From assembly GCA_008694505.1 (NCBI GenBank), contig VZDJ01004378.1:8555472-8619471 (forward strand): 64,000 bases of DNA, in the 5' to 3' direction. Source of the DNA: Cyanoderma ruficeps (taxonomy: Eukaryota > Chordata > Aves > Passeriformes > Timaliidae). The translations under genes were made by a program, and so were the position numbers. Positions 1 through 14,200 of this stretch are shown in pieces. Numbering within the stretch: position 1 is the stretch's first letter; each line of letters opens with the position of its first letter. The notes beneath the pieces were generated by a model. It saw only the letters and a list, made by a program, of their open reading frames with translations, was not told where the DNA came from and did not search any database.

Positions 1-3000
1 TCCAGATTCTTTAAAAATTCAGAGTTTTGCCATTGCTTTGGCTTGCTTGTGAGTTCAAATTAATTTTAATGATTTAAGGATGAAAAAAACCACTCAATAT
101 TTCCTGACATCACACCTATATACTTCGACTGCAAGCTTCACTAATCCACAGAAATTCATTATGGGAGGGATAGAGCACTTGATAGCATTTTGATCTCTTC
201 CACAATCATTACTCCATTCATCAGCCAGCCAGCTGGCTGCATCAGCTCCCTTTGGAGTCCCTTTCCCTGAGTAAGCAGTGCTGCCATAAAACTGCATTGT
301 ATCCCCGTGCTCTGCCCTTCCTCCACAGATGTTACTGTTTCAATGGGCATACACAGTCCCTCAGCAGAGCTAAAACACTGCTCTGCCAAGTTCCTCTTGG
401 CCAAGATACTTCCTGATGCTGGGTTGTTTTTGGTTTTTTTTTTTTTCCCTAAGAGCTTCTGTGAACTGTGTACCTTTCCCACTCCAAGGACAGAATATCT
501 TTGGTTTACCCTGGCTGGCAGCCTGCCAATATGGCATCCAGGTTTCTGGAGTTAAGAATGGTTTCCATATGATCAGAAAAAAAATATTTTGGGATCAAAA
601 AAGTTTTGGAGGTGCACAGCACTCTGGAGCGTAGTCATTTATGCTCAACAAATATTTTCTCTGTAAATGAATGTAAACCTCAGAAATGTAAAACTTAACC
701 TTTGAACTGAGCTATTTTCTTTGCATTGTGGAGTAAAGTAGTATTCCTCGATAAAATGTTCTGTAGGAACCCCTACCCCATGCAATGAACTAATTTTTAC
801 CTGTAAATCTCTATTTTTTATTCCCACTGTCAATTGCCACGTGAAATACAACTCTCATGAATCCGCTCAAGAATTACCATGGTCAGAATTTGGACTTACT
901 TTGTATATGATATCACTGCTATTCCGAACAAGATAACCAAGGATGCGCTTCTCTTTGCTCTACTTATGGCCTTCCTAGTTCATGTGTCACATTAAGAAGG
1001 TGTGGGCAAGAAAAAGAATTAGCACTCATTAGAGAGAACTGTGACCTAATGAAGAATTCATGGCGAGGAACAGGATGAGCAGGGACTGCACAGGGAGTGC
1101 ACTGTGACAACCATGGTGGTGGGCGGGTGTCTGGTGTGATTCAAGGCTGCTTACAGCAGTGAACATCAGATTTATTGCTTTCTCAAAGAATGGGTGAGAA
1201 TGAAGGTGCACAGAAAATATAAAATATTTATGGTTTATTTGTCTTTTCATAACCACTATAAATGGCAGACATACCTGTGGGAAAACTCCCCCTGTCTTTG
1301 TCAGAGGCAGATGCCTGGGAGCATTTGCAGGTGGATCATAGCGTGAACAAAGCATTTCAGTGAGCTGTGTGTGTGCATGTGGAACAGGAGAAATGCTGGA
1401 AGCACACATATTCGAGTGTAGTGGCTCTCCAAGTGAGGGTAAGAGCACATTCCAAAATGTTTCCACTGCACTTACACTGCTCAGTAATTTTAGCATTGAC
1501 CCCAGGACGGAAACGGAAGATAGGCTTAGGGAACATCAGGCTCACCCTTCCCTGAAGGTATTTTTTGCTAATGGGACAAATGTTGTGTTGCTGTTGACTC
1601 TGTTATACCTCTTCCCCATCTATAACAGGGACCAGGCTTGCCATGTTTTCCAACCCAGCAGTTTTCCCAGGCACGCGGTTACATCAACACACAAGAGTTA
1701 ATTCCAAGTGGTTGTTCTATGGACAAAGTTTCGTTCCTACAGATCATTTCAAATAATCCTCCCACACGTCCTGGTCACCTGCTCACCATCTCTGCACTCA
1801 CTCTCATGTAACACTGGCTGGATTTCTGCTGTATCTCTTACTCTTTCCTTCATTTCTGTACATCATGTGTTCACTGATTCCTCACTGTGGTGCTTTGTCT
1901 TCCTCTCATGCCTCTATATTTTTGGCAGCCCCAGAGGCAGCATATGCTCTGTGGGGTTCAGAGCTGTTTGCTGCCCATTGTGCCAGCGAGCACATGCTGT
2001 TCACGAAGGGGAGCCATGCCTCCTGCAGTGGAGGGAGGCTGAGCTACCCTTTTCTCTCCTCCTCCAGGGCACTTCCTCAGCCCTCTCCACCAGTCACCTG
2101 CATTTTTTGTTCCTCGTAGGAGCTAAATATCTTTAAGACTTCTACTTCTTTGGCAGATTTGGTAAAAATAGCAGGATGGCTTCAGGAGCCTTTGCACAGT
2201 GGGAAGGCAGATAGGAGGAGAGGCAGTCACAGCAATTATACTACTCCAATTCCTTAGAAAGTAGAGCTAAAAATTAATTACTTTTAAAAATGGATCGTAA
2301 GAAACTGGACTTGGTAGTTCTCTCTCCTTTTGTCTGCCTAGCAGACTTCTTGTCTCTTGTCCTGACTTTGTATCAGAAGATCCACAAGGCAAGAAATGTA
2401 TTTTTGCTCTGTGTTTTCTCTATTACAGTGAAAATAAATGCAGTAACAGATAGAAATACACAGGACTTGGCTGGGGTTTTTTTCTGTATGGCAATTGCTA
2501 CTTACAACATTGTTTTAAAAGCCCCAGCACATGCAGCCAATGACCTCAGAATTGCAATGTGATTGAAGATGCTGCAAGATGCCCCTTGATCTCTACCCCA
2601 GCTGCTCTTTTCCTCCCCCTATACCTTTTTGTTTTGGTTTAGTTTTGGTTAGGGTTTTTTGCTGCAGTGACCTTCTGTCACTCAGCATGCCAGGTCTCCA
2701 TTCCAAATCTGTTGTCATGGAGATTTGGGCCAGCACTCCTGGGGGACACTTTGCCTCTCTCAGCCATCCCAGTGACAAGTCCTGAACAAACCTGGAACAC
2801 GGTCCCCAGCAATGTCTGTCTGCCACACGAAGCCTGCTGGCACCGCCACGGAAGCACTTGGTGACTGTAATGCAGGGAAACAAGCCCCAAATTGTTAAAA
2901 ACCCGGGGTTTTTCCAGATTTCCCTGCAAATCTGCAAGCTAATCACAGGAGGTCACCCTCTGGGTGGCTGCGCTGCTGCAGCATTGTTATAGTGAAATAA

Positions 3001-6000
3001 TAAAGCAAGAAGGACTGTGTTCATAACAACAATATCTCTAGGGAGGTCTGAAGAAGATGAAGTGGCTGAAACTTTGCCTTGATATTCTCAAGGGAATTTT
3101 GGCAAGGGACTGGTGATGAGTGACACCATACAATAATGAGCTTAATAGAGTATCCTTTTTTTTTCATTTTGAACAGTAGGATAAGCAATTGATATTCTTA
3201 CATGTTATGAAGGGGACAGAAAGACAGGGAGTAGCTCACACAGGAAGAAAAGACAATCTTAAATATCTCATCAAGATGAATATATGAAAAACACTGAAAA
3301 TAGATAAGAGTAAGCCTGTTCTGAGTGTTTTGAAATGTGGCAATATTTATGACTGCTCTGCAGCAAATTTGCCTTCCTCAGGTAGCTTGTCAAATGAAAA
3401 TTAAAATTTATTTTTCAAAAGTAGTAGGCTAGAGCTATGATGCTCGATCACCATTTCCAGTCTTCTGTTCCTGTGTCGAAGGTCTTGCCTGTTCCTTGCA
3501 TGTTAAACCATTCCTCAAATCCACAGAACTCATTATGTTCTGCCTGTAATCCAGCCCCGAGGCGACAGAGGATATTGCTGTTTGCACCTGCTAAAGCAGA
3601 AGTGAACCGGAGCTGGGGAGTTTCCCAGAAGCTTTGTTTCTGTTTTTATGCACTTTGGATATCTGCTGTTACCCTTAGTTTGAACCCAATAAATGTGATG
3701 TTTGGTGAGCAGACAGATACAGCTATCACACAAGAAAGGCCAAGGGCTCAGACATCTAACTGCACGGTATTGTTGGTATTGGCCCTTGTAAAGTTATCTG
3801 TCAAGACTCTTTGAATACCAAAACTGCCCCAGGGGTAGCTGGAAGCCCCCTGAGCAAAGTCCCAAAGTCCCATCTCCTGCATGTGAGCCCAGCAGAGTGC
3901 CAGTGCTCTGCCTCCAGTTAGCTCGTAGTGTGCGAAGATGTAAAGTCCTGTCTGATTATTAATTACAGAGGGTGGGAGGAGCTGATGTGCTCTTTGTTCA
4001 GTGTGGACAAGGGGGGCTTCTCAAGGCACTTTCCAGGTGTGCTGACCCTTCCCAGCATTGGCTGGCAGGTGGGTGCCATGGCAGGCAGCGCCCTGGTGGG
4101 CACAGCCTGGCAGCAGAGAGATTTTGCACAGTAGGCTGAGGGCTGCAAAAGCACGGGAGAGAGCATAGGAAAATCCTGCTGGCTGCTCTGGGCTGGGCCT
4201 GGAAATTGGGGTTGCTTTTTGCTTTCTGCCTCCAGCTGCGAGGCCAGCTGGTGCCTGCTGGGTGCAGGCAGGAGGGAAAGGTTCCTGTTGTGGCTCCTGG
4301 AGTATTGACTCCAGGAAGACTCTGTGTTTCTGTCACTTTGCAAGTCTAATGATCCAAGGGACCTTGCCCTTGGAGAGATGAAGAGATGTAGGTTTGAACC
4401 AGGCTGGTGTGGGAGGTCAGCAGCCCTCAGGGCTGCCCAAGAGGCACTGGTGCACTGTGGCCACCCTGCTGCTCCCCCTCTGTGCCCATTCTGTGTGCTG
4501 GTCAGTCTCCACTGGCAGCACACGCCCAGCCCTGTATGTCCAGCAGCTTTCAGCCAGCTCTGTTTAGGCAGCTGGGCTGCTGAGAGGCTGTTTCTGTGGC
4601 TGCAGCCTGACCTGCTTCCCTGTGTGGCCATGGTGCACATGTGAACCTCACCACAGCTTGCTTTACCTCACACTGAACTTGCTTTCCCCCTGTGCAGATT
4701 AAGGTGGGGTGGTTCTGATGGCTGCTCTAACACTGTGGCCTTCTCTCTACGCTGGCTTTCTTCCTATATTGCTGGCAGTGCTCCTGAGTGAGTTGCTCTC
4801 AGTGGGTGCATGAAGCCAGGGCTGGGGTGGGTGTTGGGCTCTCACCTCCCTCCTTGCCTCTTGCCCGGGGCAGTGGCAGCTCTTTATTTCACCGTGTGAC
4901 AAATGGCTGCTGGGTTGAAGCTGTCTCCTGCTGGGGGCTACACACAAATGCAAGAGAAAATGAGGGCAAGAAAATGCTGAGGTTTCTGATAGAAATTAGT
5001 AATTAAACATGCAGCCTTTGAGGCATGGCTCCTGCCCGTATGCATGTGTTGAGCTCTGTCAGCCTTTGGAGAACAGCAGATCACAGCTGCTGACACAAAC
5101 ACTCTTCCTGGCTGGTTTAAACTCTGTGTAAAGCTGCCCAGCACAAGGGCTGCTTTGCATTCAAAGGTGAGGAGAGGAACAGCTGGGTCTGTTACAGAAG
5201 AGCTGTACCTGCAGGAGCCCTAGCTGGAATGCAACACCCAAGGAAAGTCACAGCAGATCATCTCAAGTCACGTACTTAAGTGACTAGTAGGTACTGCGAT
5301 GCTTAGGCATGTACAGCTTGTACTGCACCCTAGTTTAAATTCCTAAGAAGTACTAAAAGAAAGAGTCACTGAAACATGTGTCTTAAAGAGAAAAAACCCC
5401 AATCCTATCTCCACATAATTTCTGATACTGTTGCAATGCATTGGATATAAAACACTGCTGTCAAAAACTATTAGAAGACTCTGGTTTCACCAAAGGAAGA
5501 TCTTAAAACCCATTCCCTTAAGGTGCTACTCCAGAAGCTGCTGTAACCAGTTGCTTGTCTTTAATGCTTATTTCTATCCTATTTAGCCTTAGGGTAAGTC
5601 ATTCAGGCCAAGACTGATTAAAGAAAAGGCCAGGCAGCACCAGACAGGACCAGGAGCTCCCTGTGCATGGGAGAATGGGCAGCAGCATGAGAGCAAGCAA
5701 GGACATGACAACCCCAAGCTAATCTCTGCATTCCCTGGGAAGTCCCTTCCAAGAACGTGGTGGCAAAACACAGGTAACTTGTAGGAATGGATGGAGAAGG
5801 AGCTGTTACGACCAGTGACATACGTGAAGTTACAGTCTTGTGTGACCACTGAGTCAGTGATTCAACAGGATGAGTTAATTTTGCAGGCTGCTCGGGCAAA
5901 GACTACCCAATGAGTATGCACTGTTTCCTGGCTCAGCTGTGAAACATTCTTAATGGCATAGGAGCATATGACCGATTGATCAGCAGGGTGCATGGGCAAG

Positions 6001-7140
6001 GCTTCTCTGCAGGGGAGTGTCCTAACCAAGGATCTGCCTCTGAACCTCTCTGCCTGGCTTGATGTAAGACATGATGTCCCCAATCCTGCTGCCTACTTCA
6101 TGATGGCACTCTGCATATACACGCTGCCTCCTACAGCTTGCCAGACCCATGGCACTTGTGTCCTTTGCTTTAGCTCCCTCCCAGGATGCCTGCTCTTCCT
6201 CCAATGCTGGGAGGCCACCTTGCTGTCATCTTTCTGAGTTAAAAAGAGTTCAGTAGCCATGTACTCAGGAAATAAGTCTGAATCAGGCACATTCTTCATT
6301 ACCTTTTCTGGAATTTAAGTTTTGGCACCAAGTTCCCAAAATGTTGTTCTCCTGAACTCACTCTTTTGTAGACAGCTGAACCACATGAGCCACACTTTTG
6401 AGTCACTCTTCTAATGATTTAACATATCCTTATTGCTCCCCTATAAGTAACATGAAAACCTGCTTTCCTTTTCTTCACTTGTTGATTATTTTTTTATTGC
6501 TTCCATGCACTGACTAGTGAATGAGAATGCTTCAATCACAGCTGCTTTTCTAATGCAACTTTTTCCTCTCACTTTTGTGGGTCACACTCTCTCTGCCAGG
6601 ATGAGTTTCTTTTTTTTATCCCACCTGTCCCTACATTGCATTTCAAACCAGCTTGCCTGAAATAAAGGTTTAATATAAAAGAAATTGCCTCACACTGTAC
6701 TGATTGGAATTGGGCTTTCATAACGCCACAGACCAACAGGGTGCAGTACCACACTGCACGCTGTGCCTCGCAGACACTGCACATACATTGGCTCATTATA
6801 TGGGCAGAAAGCAATTTTCCAGTTACAAAACATGAAATTCACTTGGTTCTCCCCTGCTTAACACTTGTTTCTCAAGCACATGCTAGCATTCTTAGCTAAA
6901 TGAATTTGAATTGGGCATATGTAAGAGAGGACAGATGCAAAAATGGCTTTTTTTGTAAAGGCACTTATATACTTTTTACCTGTTCTGTCAAAACCCTCAC
7001 AGCAGCAATTACCCACAGCGTGTTTCCCTGGCTATACAGCTTCAGCAAATAGGCATGAGTCTTCATGTACACATGCTGACTGCAAAGGGGATTTAAAGTG
7101 ATCTCTTATAAATACTTAATACCGCGTAAATGGAGTATAA
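1..7140. other. Intergenic DNA downstream of ZNF277, no gene seen
   Basis: No homology, splice-framed exon or RNA gene could be recognised. The stretch from about 3,830 to 4,960 is more GC-rich than its surroundings and has several overlapping open frames up to 225 codons on both strands, but these are what GC-rich, stop-poor DNA gives by chance. A T-run lies near 427-447. In mammals IFRD1 would follow ZNF277 in this direction; I see none of it. Confidence 0.5.
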
Positions 7141-7148
7141 AGAAAAAG

Positions 7149-7179
7149 AATTGCTAAGCAGAAAAGAATTGCTAAGCAG
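7149..7179. repeat. Short tandem duplication, 18-bp period
   Basis: The string AATTGCTAAGCAG occurs at 7149 and again at 7167, each preceded by AAAG, showing a small head-to-tail duplication. Confidence 0.85.
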
Positions 7180-7365
7180 TCTTACTTATGCATGGTACTT
7201 GAAGTCAGCCCGAATGCTTTCCCTCTACCACAATATAATAATTTCACTCATGGCCTGCCATTTCAATCTTCCAGCTCGGCTAATACCACTGCCTGAAAAT
7301 TAGAGGAGCCCATGTTTGCCATTTGCATCACAACATTATGGGGAGCAGGGACTTGGGCTGCTGTG

Positions 7366-7505
7366 GAATGGCATGGGTCCACAGAAAAGCAAAGAAAACC
7401 TCTCTGGCAAGGCACTGCTCTCTGCTTATGGTCATGAATGGTATGGGTCCACAGAAAAGCAAAGCAAACCTCTCTGGCAAGGCACTGCTCTCTGTTTATG
7501 GTCAT
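7366..7505. repeat. Two-copy 70-bp tandem duplication
   Basis: Positions 7366-7435 and 7436-7505 are two head-to-tail copies of a 70-bp unit that begins GAATGG. They differ at only three positions (7372/7442, 7395/7465 and 7425/7495), so the duplication is recent. The period is not a multiple of three and no gene is evident. Confidence 0.95.
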
Positions 7506-9891
7506 GTTGTAACCTGCTTGGCACGGCTGGATTCTTTAGTTTTCAATCTGGAGTTGTTTTCATTTCCCTTGACAATGAGAACAAAGAGCCTGATAAGCCT
7601 GTGTATGAGCTATCTAACTCTCAGGATATTCTAATCTTCTTTCCATCTTCCAAACTCTGAAGGCTAAAACTACCTATAAATCCCCTGCAAGTGTATGCAG
7701 AAACACCATATATTTGCGGGTTTCATTTCCAAGTGGACCACTTCATTATTTCTGGGGCAAGCAGAGAGCCCTGCAGCAGCAGGAGCAGCAAGGCTGGCAC
7801 ACACCTACTGCTACCTCTGGGGGAAGAGCTCCTGGCTACACAGCCTGTGTGGAGGAGATCTTCCTCCACTGTTATACCAGCAGCTGGTGCATTTGGCTTG
7901 TGCACATATGCTGGAGTTCAGCCCTCCCCTTGCACAGCCCACTCTTGTCTCTGCTCACACCCACAGAGAGGCTTGGGTAACCAGCTTGGGTGCAGCCATG
8001 CAGGTACCACTGTAGCCCAAGCAAGCTGCAGGAACTGAATCCTGAGCAAACTGTCCTAAGTCAGTGGCTTCAGTCCTTGTTTTGGCAGAGCCCGAAATGC
8101 ATCTCCTTTGTGTGAAGGCAGTCCTAGTTAAATGACTGCTCTGCAATGAGTACCTATTGCTACTTTTAAACAACCACAAGAAACCAACCATCCTCAGATA
8201 TTTCCTCCATTTTTTAGGTTGGGCTAAGAAGATATTTTTGAAAACCTCCTAACAAATAAGGAAAATGACAATTCCTACTAGCTTTCCCAGGTACTTGCAA
8301 ATAACATTATCTCTCTAAAATTCTTGTTCTGTTTCCTTCCTGGCTTCTGTGTACCAACATTGGTAACAAGCAGAAGACAAAGGACAAGGAAGTGAGAGTT
8401 CAGTTGTTCAGATATGAGATCATCCCCAAGGAGAAGCAACCTTTATTTTTGTAATCTCCTTCCTTTTGTCCTCTAACTTATCTTCAGCTTCCCATTTGTT
8501 CAGTCATAGTGTGCTGCCTGAAGCAGAAATAACCCTTTTAGTAGAGTCACTGTTGTTTCCTTCCATGTCTTGGAGTTTCTGACCTTTCCTACCATCTTTT
8601 TTGCCCTACTGTTAACATAAACTACAGTGAGCAAAACTTGCTGTGAGACCAAAAGGGGAAATAAAAGCACTTTAAAAAAAAAAAAACTGTTAGGGACTCC
8701 CATATTGGCAGTATTAGGAAGGAGACCAAAACCTACTGGAAAAATTACCCATGGGGAGTTCTGATGACCCAAAAAAGCTAAGACAAACAAAAGCTGAGCC
8801 TGTGGCTCATACCTCTCCCCCTGCTGTGCAAACCTACAGGATTTGGCAGAGAATCCACCCAAAGATGTGGGCAACAGTATGGTGGTTGTTGGAAGGAGAA
8901 ATGCCACAGAACTCTCCTGAGAACACAGGTGACATCTTTAATGTTGCGGAAGTATTTAATTGCGGAAGATTGTCAGAACACCAAAGCAGGATTAAAAGGT
9001 TCTGAAAACCTTTTGAAAGCCTTTGTACTGTTTCTAAAAAATATTGTGCTTTTTTTTCTTCTGTGCTGTCAAACCAACCCTTCATAAGATGTAGTCATCT
9101 TATGTAGATTAGAGTAGAAGTGGATTAAAATGCTACTTAAAATCCATTATGTTTTAACTTTTGCTGAATTTCTGTCTTACTCAGGTGCATCCATCTTATG
9201 TTTTTATGCTTTTGATCCCTAACACAGAGTGTAAAGTTACCCTCACAAAAAAGGAGATTTTAATTGCAAAAATCTGCCACATTGAGACATGAACAGAATA
9301 TTTTCAAACTTTTGTTAAGGCAATGGAAGTTCATGTTGCTTTGTCCTTTAACATAATGCATTCTTGCCTACCTTTGTGTCAGCTCCCTTTTTGCCAGTGG
9401 TGAGAGGGAAGGCCAGCAGCAGGGAGCTGGCACCATGCTTTGCTCTACCCATGCAAGCGAGTGCTTCCCCCATCCCTCGGCTTTTAACCCAGCACACACA
9501 ACAGTACCCCCAGGAAGACCCTGCCTTGCATCTTACTGATTTCTCCATAACTGCACTGAATTTCAAAATGAGACACAGATGCTGTCAAATATCAGTTTTA
9601 AGGTGCAGCTACATTTTCTTCATCACCTGTGTTTTTTTCATTGCTTTTGTAAGTAGGGGGCAGCCCTGACTTGCTCTACCCCCAGCAACCCCAAGCAACC
9701 TAATTGCTGATGACAAACCACCCTGATCTCCTTCTCTTTTTGCGGGATTCTGCTCAAAACCTGTAAAAATGTGATGGGGACTTTCAGGCCACCAATGGAA
9801 GAGAGTGACCACAGTATCAATACAAATGTTTAGGGAGGGTAGGCAAAAAAACGATGAGGTACCAAGAAGTACCAAGCTGAAATATTGTTTA

Positions 9892-9948
9892 TTTTCTTTT
9901 CTTCTTCCTTCTCCTCCTCCTCCTTCTCCTCTTCTTCTTCTTCTCTTT
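9892..9948. repeat. 57-nt uninterrupted pyrimidine tract
   Basis: The + strand runs without a single purine from 9892 to 9948, built of CTT, CTCC and CTCCT units. It is an imperfect microsatellite that could form triplex (H-DNA) structure. Confidence 0.9.
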
Positions 9949-11222
9949 GATGGAAACTCGGCTCCTGTGTAAACAGCAATCTCCAGACTTCTCCAGCCTG
10001 AAGGATTGTAATGCAAGAACGCATAATTCATGAAACACTGTGCTGTATTTGCTAAATCCTGCCTATGTCAAGGTATATCACTCATGCTACATACCAAGTA
10101 ACCTGGATAAAACATGGAAGCAGTGTCTTGAAAGGAATTTGCATTGGAAATAAAATACATGAAATTAGGATGAGCTTGTCACAGCAGAGAGATGAATTCT
10201 GCAGTATTCTGGATTTCCTGCATGAATCATTTTGTGTGTCTGTGTGTTCCTCTTTTGATAATGACTTGGCAGAACAGAAGGAATGAGTTGCACATATTTA
10301 AAACTGGTTTGAATTCTGCTCTGGGTTTCCATCAGCAATAGAGTTTGTGCAGTTTAGTTATTCAAATGACAGTGGTTTACATGGAGGATTAGATTTTTTT
10401 CTTTGATTTTAAGCTTTCTCAAATCGCCTGTCCAGCATAAGGTAATACTTGTGTCAGGAGAGAAATAGGGAGATTATGGTCTTTTGTTTTATTTTAATGG
10501 TAATTATAGTGGTAATAAAATGATGCTGCAGACATGAAAACTGTGATCTATTGTTTGTGTGACCCTGTCTATGACCAGGGTTAGAAAGAAACTGGACCAC
10601 CTGAAAGGGCAGAACACACAGGAACTAGATTGTTAAAGATACCATAGTAGATTATTATATCTGTCTTGTAATTGTTCACCCAAAGGGGAAATGATTTGAA
10701 ACCACTTCTGCAGACACACAGACATTTTATAACAGCCATCACCATCCTGTCTTCTGAAGTTTATACCATGGAACAGAATTGAGATCAGCTTCTCCCTTGT
10801 TGCAGTCTGAGAAGACTTAGTTTAACACACCTAAATCTGAGTTGTCTCTCTGTAGTTATGATGTATTTATTTTATTTGACTGTCTATGTGTTTCTCCTGC
10901 CAGTTTCCAGAGATCTTGATGATGCAGAGAAGTTTGTGGCAGCCTCAGTCACTGTGCCTTGGGTCAGGTTGCCTCATGCCTTGTGTGTGCAGCCTTTGTC
11001 CTGAGATTTTTGAACTGAAGGACTGAAGAAGCTGCTGGGGCAGTGGTTCTCTGCTTGGCCATGAAGGACCATGTTCTTCTCCTCATCTTCATAAAGCTCT
11101 TCCCCAGACATGACTTCCTGTGATTGCTCTGTTGGGAAATCTTCATTTTGCACCTACCACTTATGGCAGTTGCATAGCTTTCACTTTTCATGCAGTTTTC
11201 AACTCCTGAAAATGTGCTACAA

Positions 11223-11267
11223 AATACATACTAATTGCAAAGAAAGACTTTGGAATTAGTATGTATT
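11223..11267. repeat. 20-bp near-perfect inverted repeat with 5-nt loop
   Basis: The arms are 11223-11236 (AATACATACTAATT) and 11254-11267 (AATTAGTATGTATT), a perfect 14-bp match. They are extended inward, past one G-G mismatch, by five more pairs (CAAAG with CTTTG) around the loop AAAGA. The pairing stops abruptly outside the arms. Confidence 0.95.
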
Positions 11268-14200
11268 CTTCTTTTGGTGTATAGTCTACTAAAGATGTAT
11301 AGTCTTTTTTAAACATTAGATATCTGAAAATACAAGCAGCTTAGCACACAGCTGTGGCTGGTGCATCTTCCACTGTGCTAGCTGGGAAGTGTCAGACTCT
11401 TCTCCTGGAGAAAACAAAGGAAAACTCAAAGCTAGACTTGGCTTTGGTACAGCCCTGGGCAAGGCCTTTTGTGCTCGGTACGGAAAAGTTCCCAACCTTT
11501 GGTGCTACAAGGAGGATGACCTGACCCAGGGAGCTGCTGGTGACAGGTGGCAGCAGCAGGTGGATCTGTCTGGGCTGGCCAGAGGCACAGTGTGATGCTC
11601 TCCAGAGAGGGTTTGGCTTAAGAAAGGTTTTGACTTCCTTTTCTTTTCCTGGTGTGGATGTACAGCCTGAGATATGACAAAGTTACTTCAAACAACAAAA
11701 AAAAAAGTGCCTCCTTCTAACACTAATGTGGGCACTTGCCTGTTTTGGGCTGTTACTTGAAGCGTGAATGGGCAAGGTTAGACTGTGTAACACGGTTGTA
11801 CATCACTGTGTTTTTCCAACAATTTACCTGATTGATATTCCAGACTCAAGTTTCTGTAACTGCCTGTAGAGAATCTATTTCAGGCTTATCTATTTCAACC
11901 AACTCAGCAAGTGTTTCAGAGCTTTCTTAGGCATTATCAAGCTGGGATCCTATTTTTTAAGGAAAAAAGAAAAAATGTCATTCCATCTTTTTAAGGAAAT
12001 TAGGTCCCAGTTGCTACATAGGTTTCAAAGTAATTGCTTTCTCTTACAGATATAGATGATGCCCTAACAATACCTCTAACACTCAAACTGGGAACTGGCA
12101 AACCCACTGCTGCCAGCAGGGACTGCGGTTGTAAGGGGTTTGAATATGTGTGAAGATCCAAAAGCAAATGAGGAGGCCTGAACTCTGGATTCTGGAGCTA
12201 CAAATGCCTTTTTTTTTTTTTTTTCCTGGTGCTCCCATGGCTCAGCTTCCCCGTGAAGCAAGAACGCAATGTTCAAAGGAAAAAAAAAACCCTTCAAAAG
12301 AGGCAGACGTAGACAGTGGACTCAAACCTGAAAGGGAAACATCATAGAAAAGAAGAAGCTGGCATGGAGCCTGTTTCCAACAGAAGGGTTTCACAAGCAG
12401 TCATCCAGGCTGCCCCTTGCCTCACTTGTTTTCGTGACTTACTTCTAGTCTTGTAGAGCCTGATTTGCAAAACAGCAGTCTGCAAAAGGCTGTGCAGAGG
12501 CCTTAACTTGCATGTCTGATAGGTGGAAATGCCAGATTTTCAGGGCATTCACAGTAATTGAGGATTTAACTGAGCCGTGCTGTTGTACATGAACTTTTGA
12601 GTGCAGCTCTGGGCATTTATCAGGGCTTTTTCTCAAGTCTGTGGATCATTCTGTGTCTCCAAACAGAGCAGACTGCTCAATGGGATTAGTATATGAATGA
12701 TCCTTAAAAAGGACTTGACAAGTTAGGGTTTAACCTCTACCTCCCTGTCTGTAGGCAGAGATCAGAGGCGGTATTTCTGGAATGGCCCTTTCACACCCTC
12801 TTACTGTGAGAGAAGATTTAAAGCAAGGATGTTTAGTCAGCACAAACTTCTAGCAGACCTTACCTTGTCCTTTCGCTAACACGGACATCTTTAATGGCCA
12901 TCCCAGTTTTAATATGAACAATTTTTGTAACATGCAGGGACCATGAAACAATTGGCACTGCTTGAGGATTGTCTGCAAGGCATAATAGCATACCCAAAAG
13001 CTCTTATGTGGTGTTTCTCTACTGAATTGCCTCACGCCAGAGACATGCACTCTCATGTGTTTTGAATTGGAAAGGTTTCCAAATTAAACTCAAAGCAGAC
13101 CTAGGTCAGTTAAAAAAAAAAAGTTTGGCTAAAGAGCCTAAAAATATAGCCACGGTTCCACAGCTCTCCTTGCAGAATAGCACAATTATTGTAAAGTAGC
13201 AAGGATTTTTCATCTACAGATAATGCAAGATTCATATAAGACCCGTGTGCTTCCATGACATAGAAATTGCAGAGAGAAGATTAGAAATGATTCCTCACTC
13301 CCACTGGGTAACTATGGGTTTTCATTCAAATTCCTCTGCTCCTGTTGAGCAATACCTCTATTTGGAAGAGGCTATTCAGCATCTAGTTAGTAACAACTGC
13401 AGAGCATTATCCCATGTGAATGCAAATGACTATGTATTGGAAATAGAAAAAGGTTTTCAGTATCTTATCCTAAAACTGTCCCTGCAAGCAGATACACAGG
13501 GAGCAAAGATGGAGAGCAGGTTCCACCTGATCCTGAAGGGGTCCCTGGGATTCTCACATGATAGTGCACAGTGTCTTTCCCTTTTGCCCAAAGTTTAGTA
13601 CCATATACCTACAGTGTATATTGTTCTACTGTCACTATATTTGAGCATTTTAGCATATTTAATTCAAAGAGCTGAAGAAATGCTTCTCATCCTTACAGCC
13701 AGCACGGCTGCCTCAGCTCTTAGGTGCACCCAAGCATGAATGCTGGAAACTGTGGGAACAGAACTTGCTTCCCTCTCCAACTAACAGCCTTAATGACAAG
13801 TGCCTTATTGACTTCCAAGTAATTTTGGAGAACAACTTTCCCTACAAGGTTTGCACTTGACTCCAGCATTTAAGGGTTAGACCTTCATGTTACTGTTACA
13901 CTATCATCAAGTCTCTGCCTCAGGAGAATCCAACAGATTCTGTAAGCATAAGAGTGTAGAATTAGGCTATCTTAGAAAACATGAAGGTAATACATTAATG
14001 AAGTACTTCAGGGAGAGAAGGATGTGGTTTCTGAGAGTATTAAGAGAGTATTATTTACATGCCAACAGGAAAACTATATAGAATCCTACAGTGAAGTAGC
14101 TAAGCCTAATTATAAATTGATGATAACTGCCCATGGAGGATGAGAAAACACACCTACCTGATGCTTGAAAGAAGCAGCTGGGAGCTAATGTTATTATATA

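Noticed and set aside
3963..4640. 225-codon open frame on the - strand, the longest in the window
   Set aside because: It lies in a GC-rich patch where both strands have overlapping open frames, shows no domain, low-complexity Ser/Pro/Gln composition and no splice or promoter context. Treated as chance.
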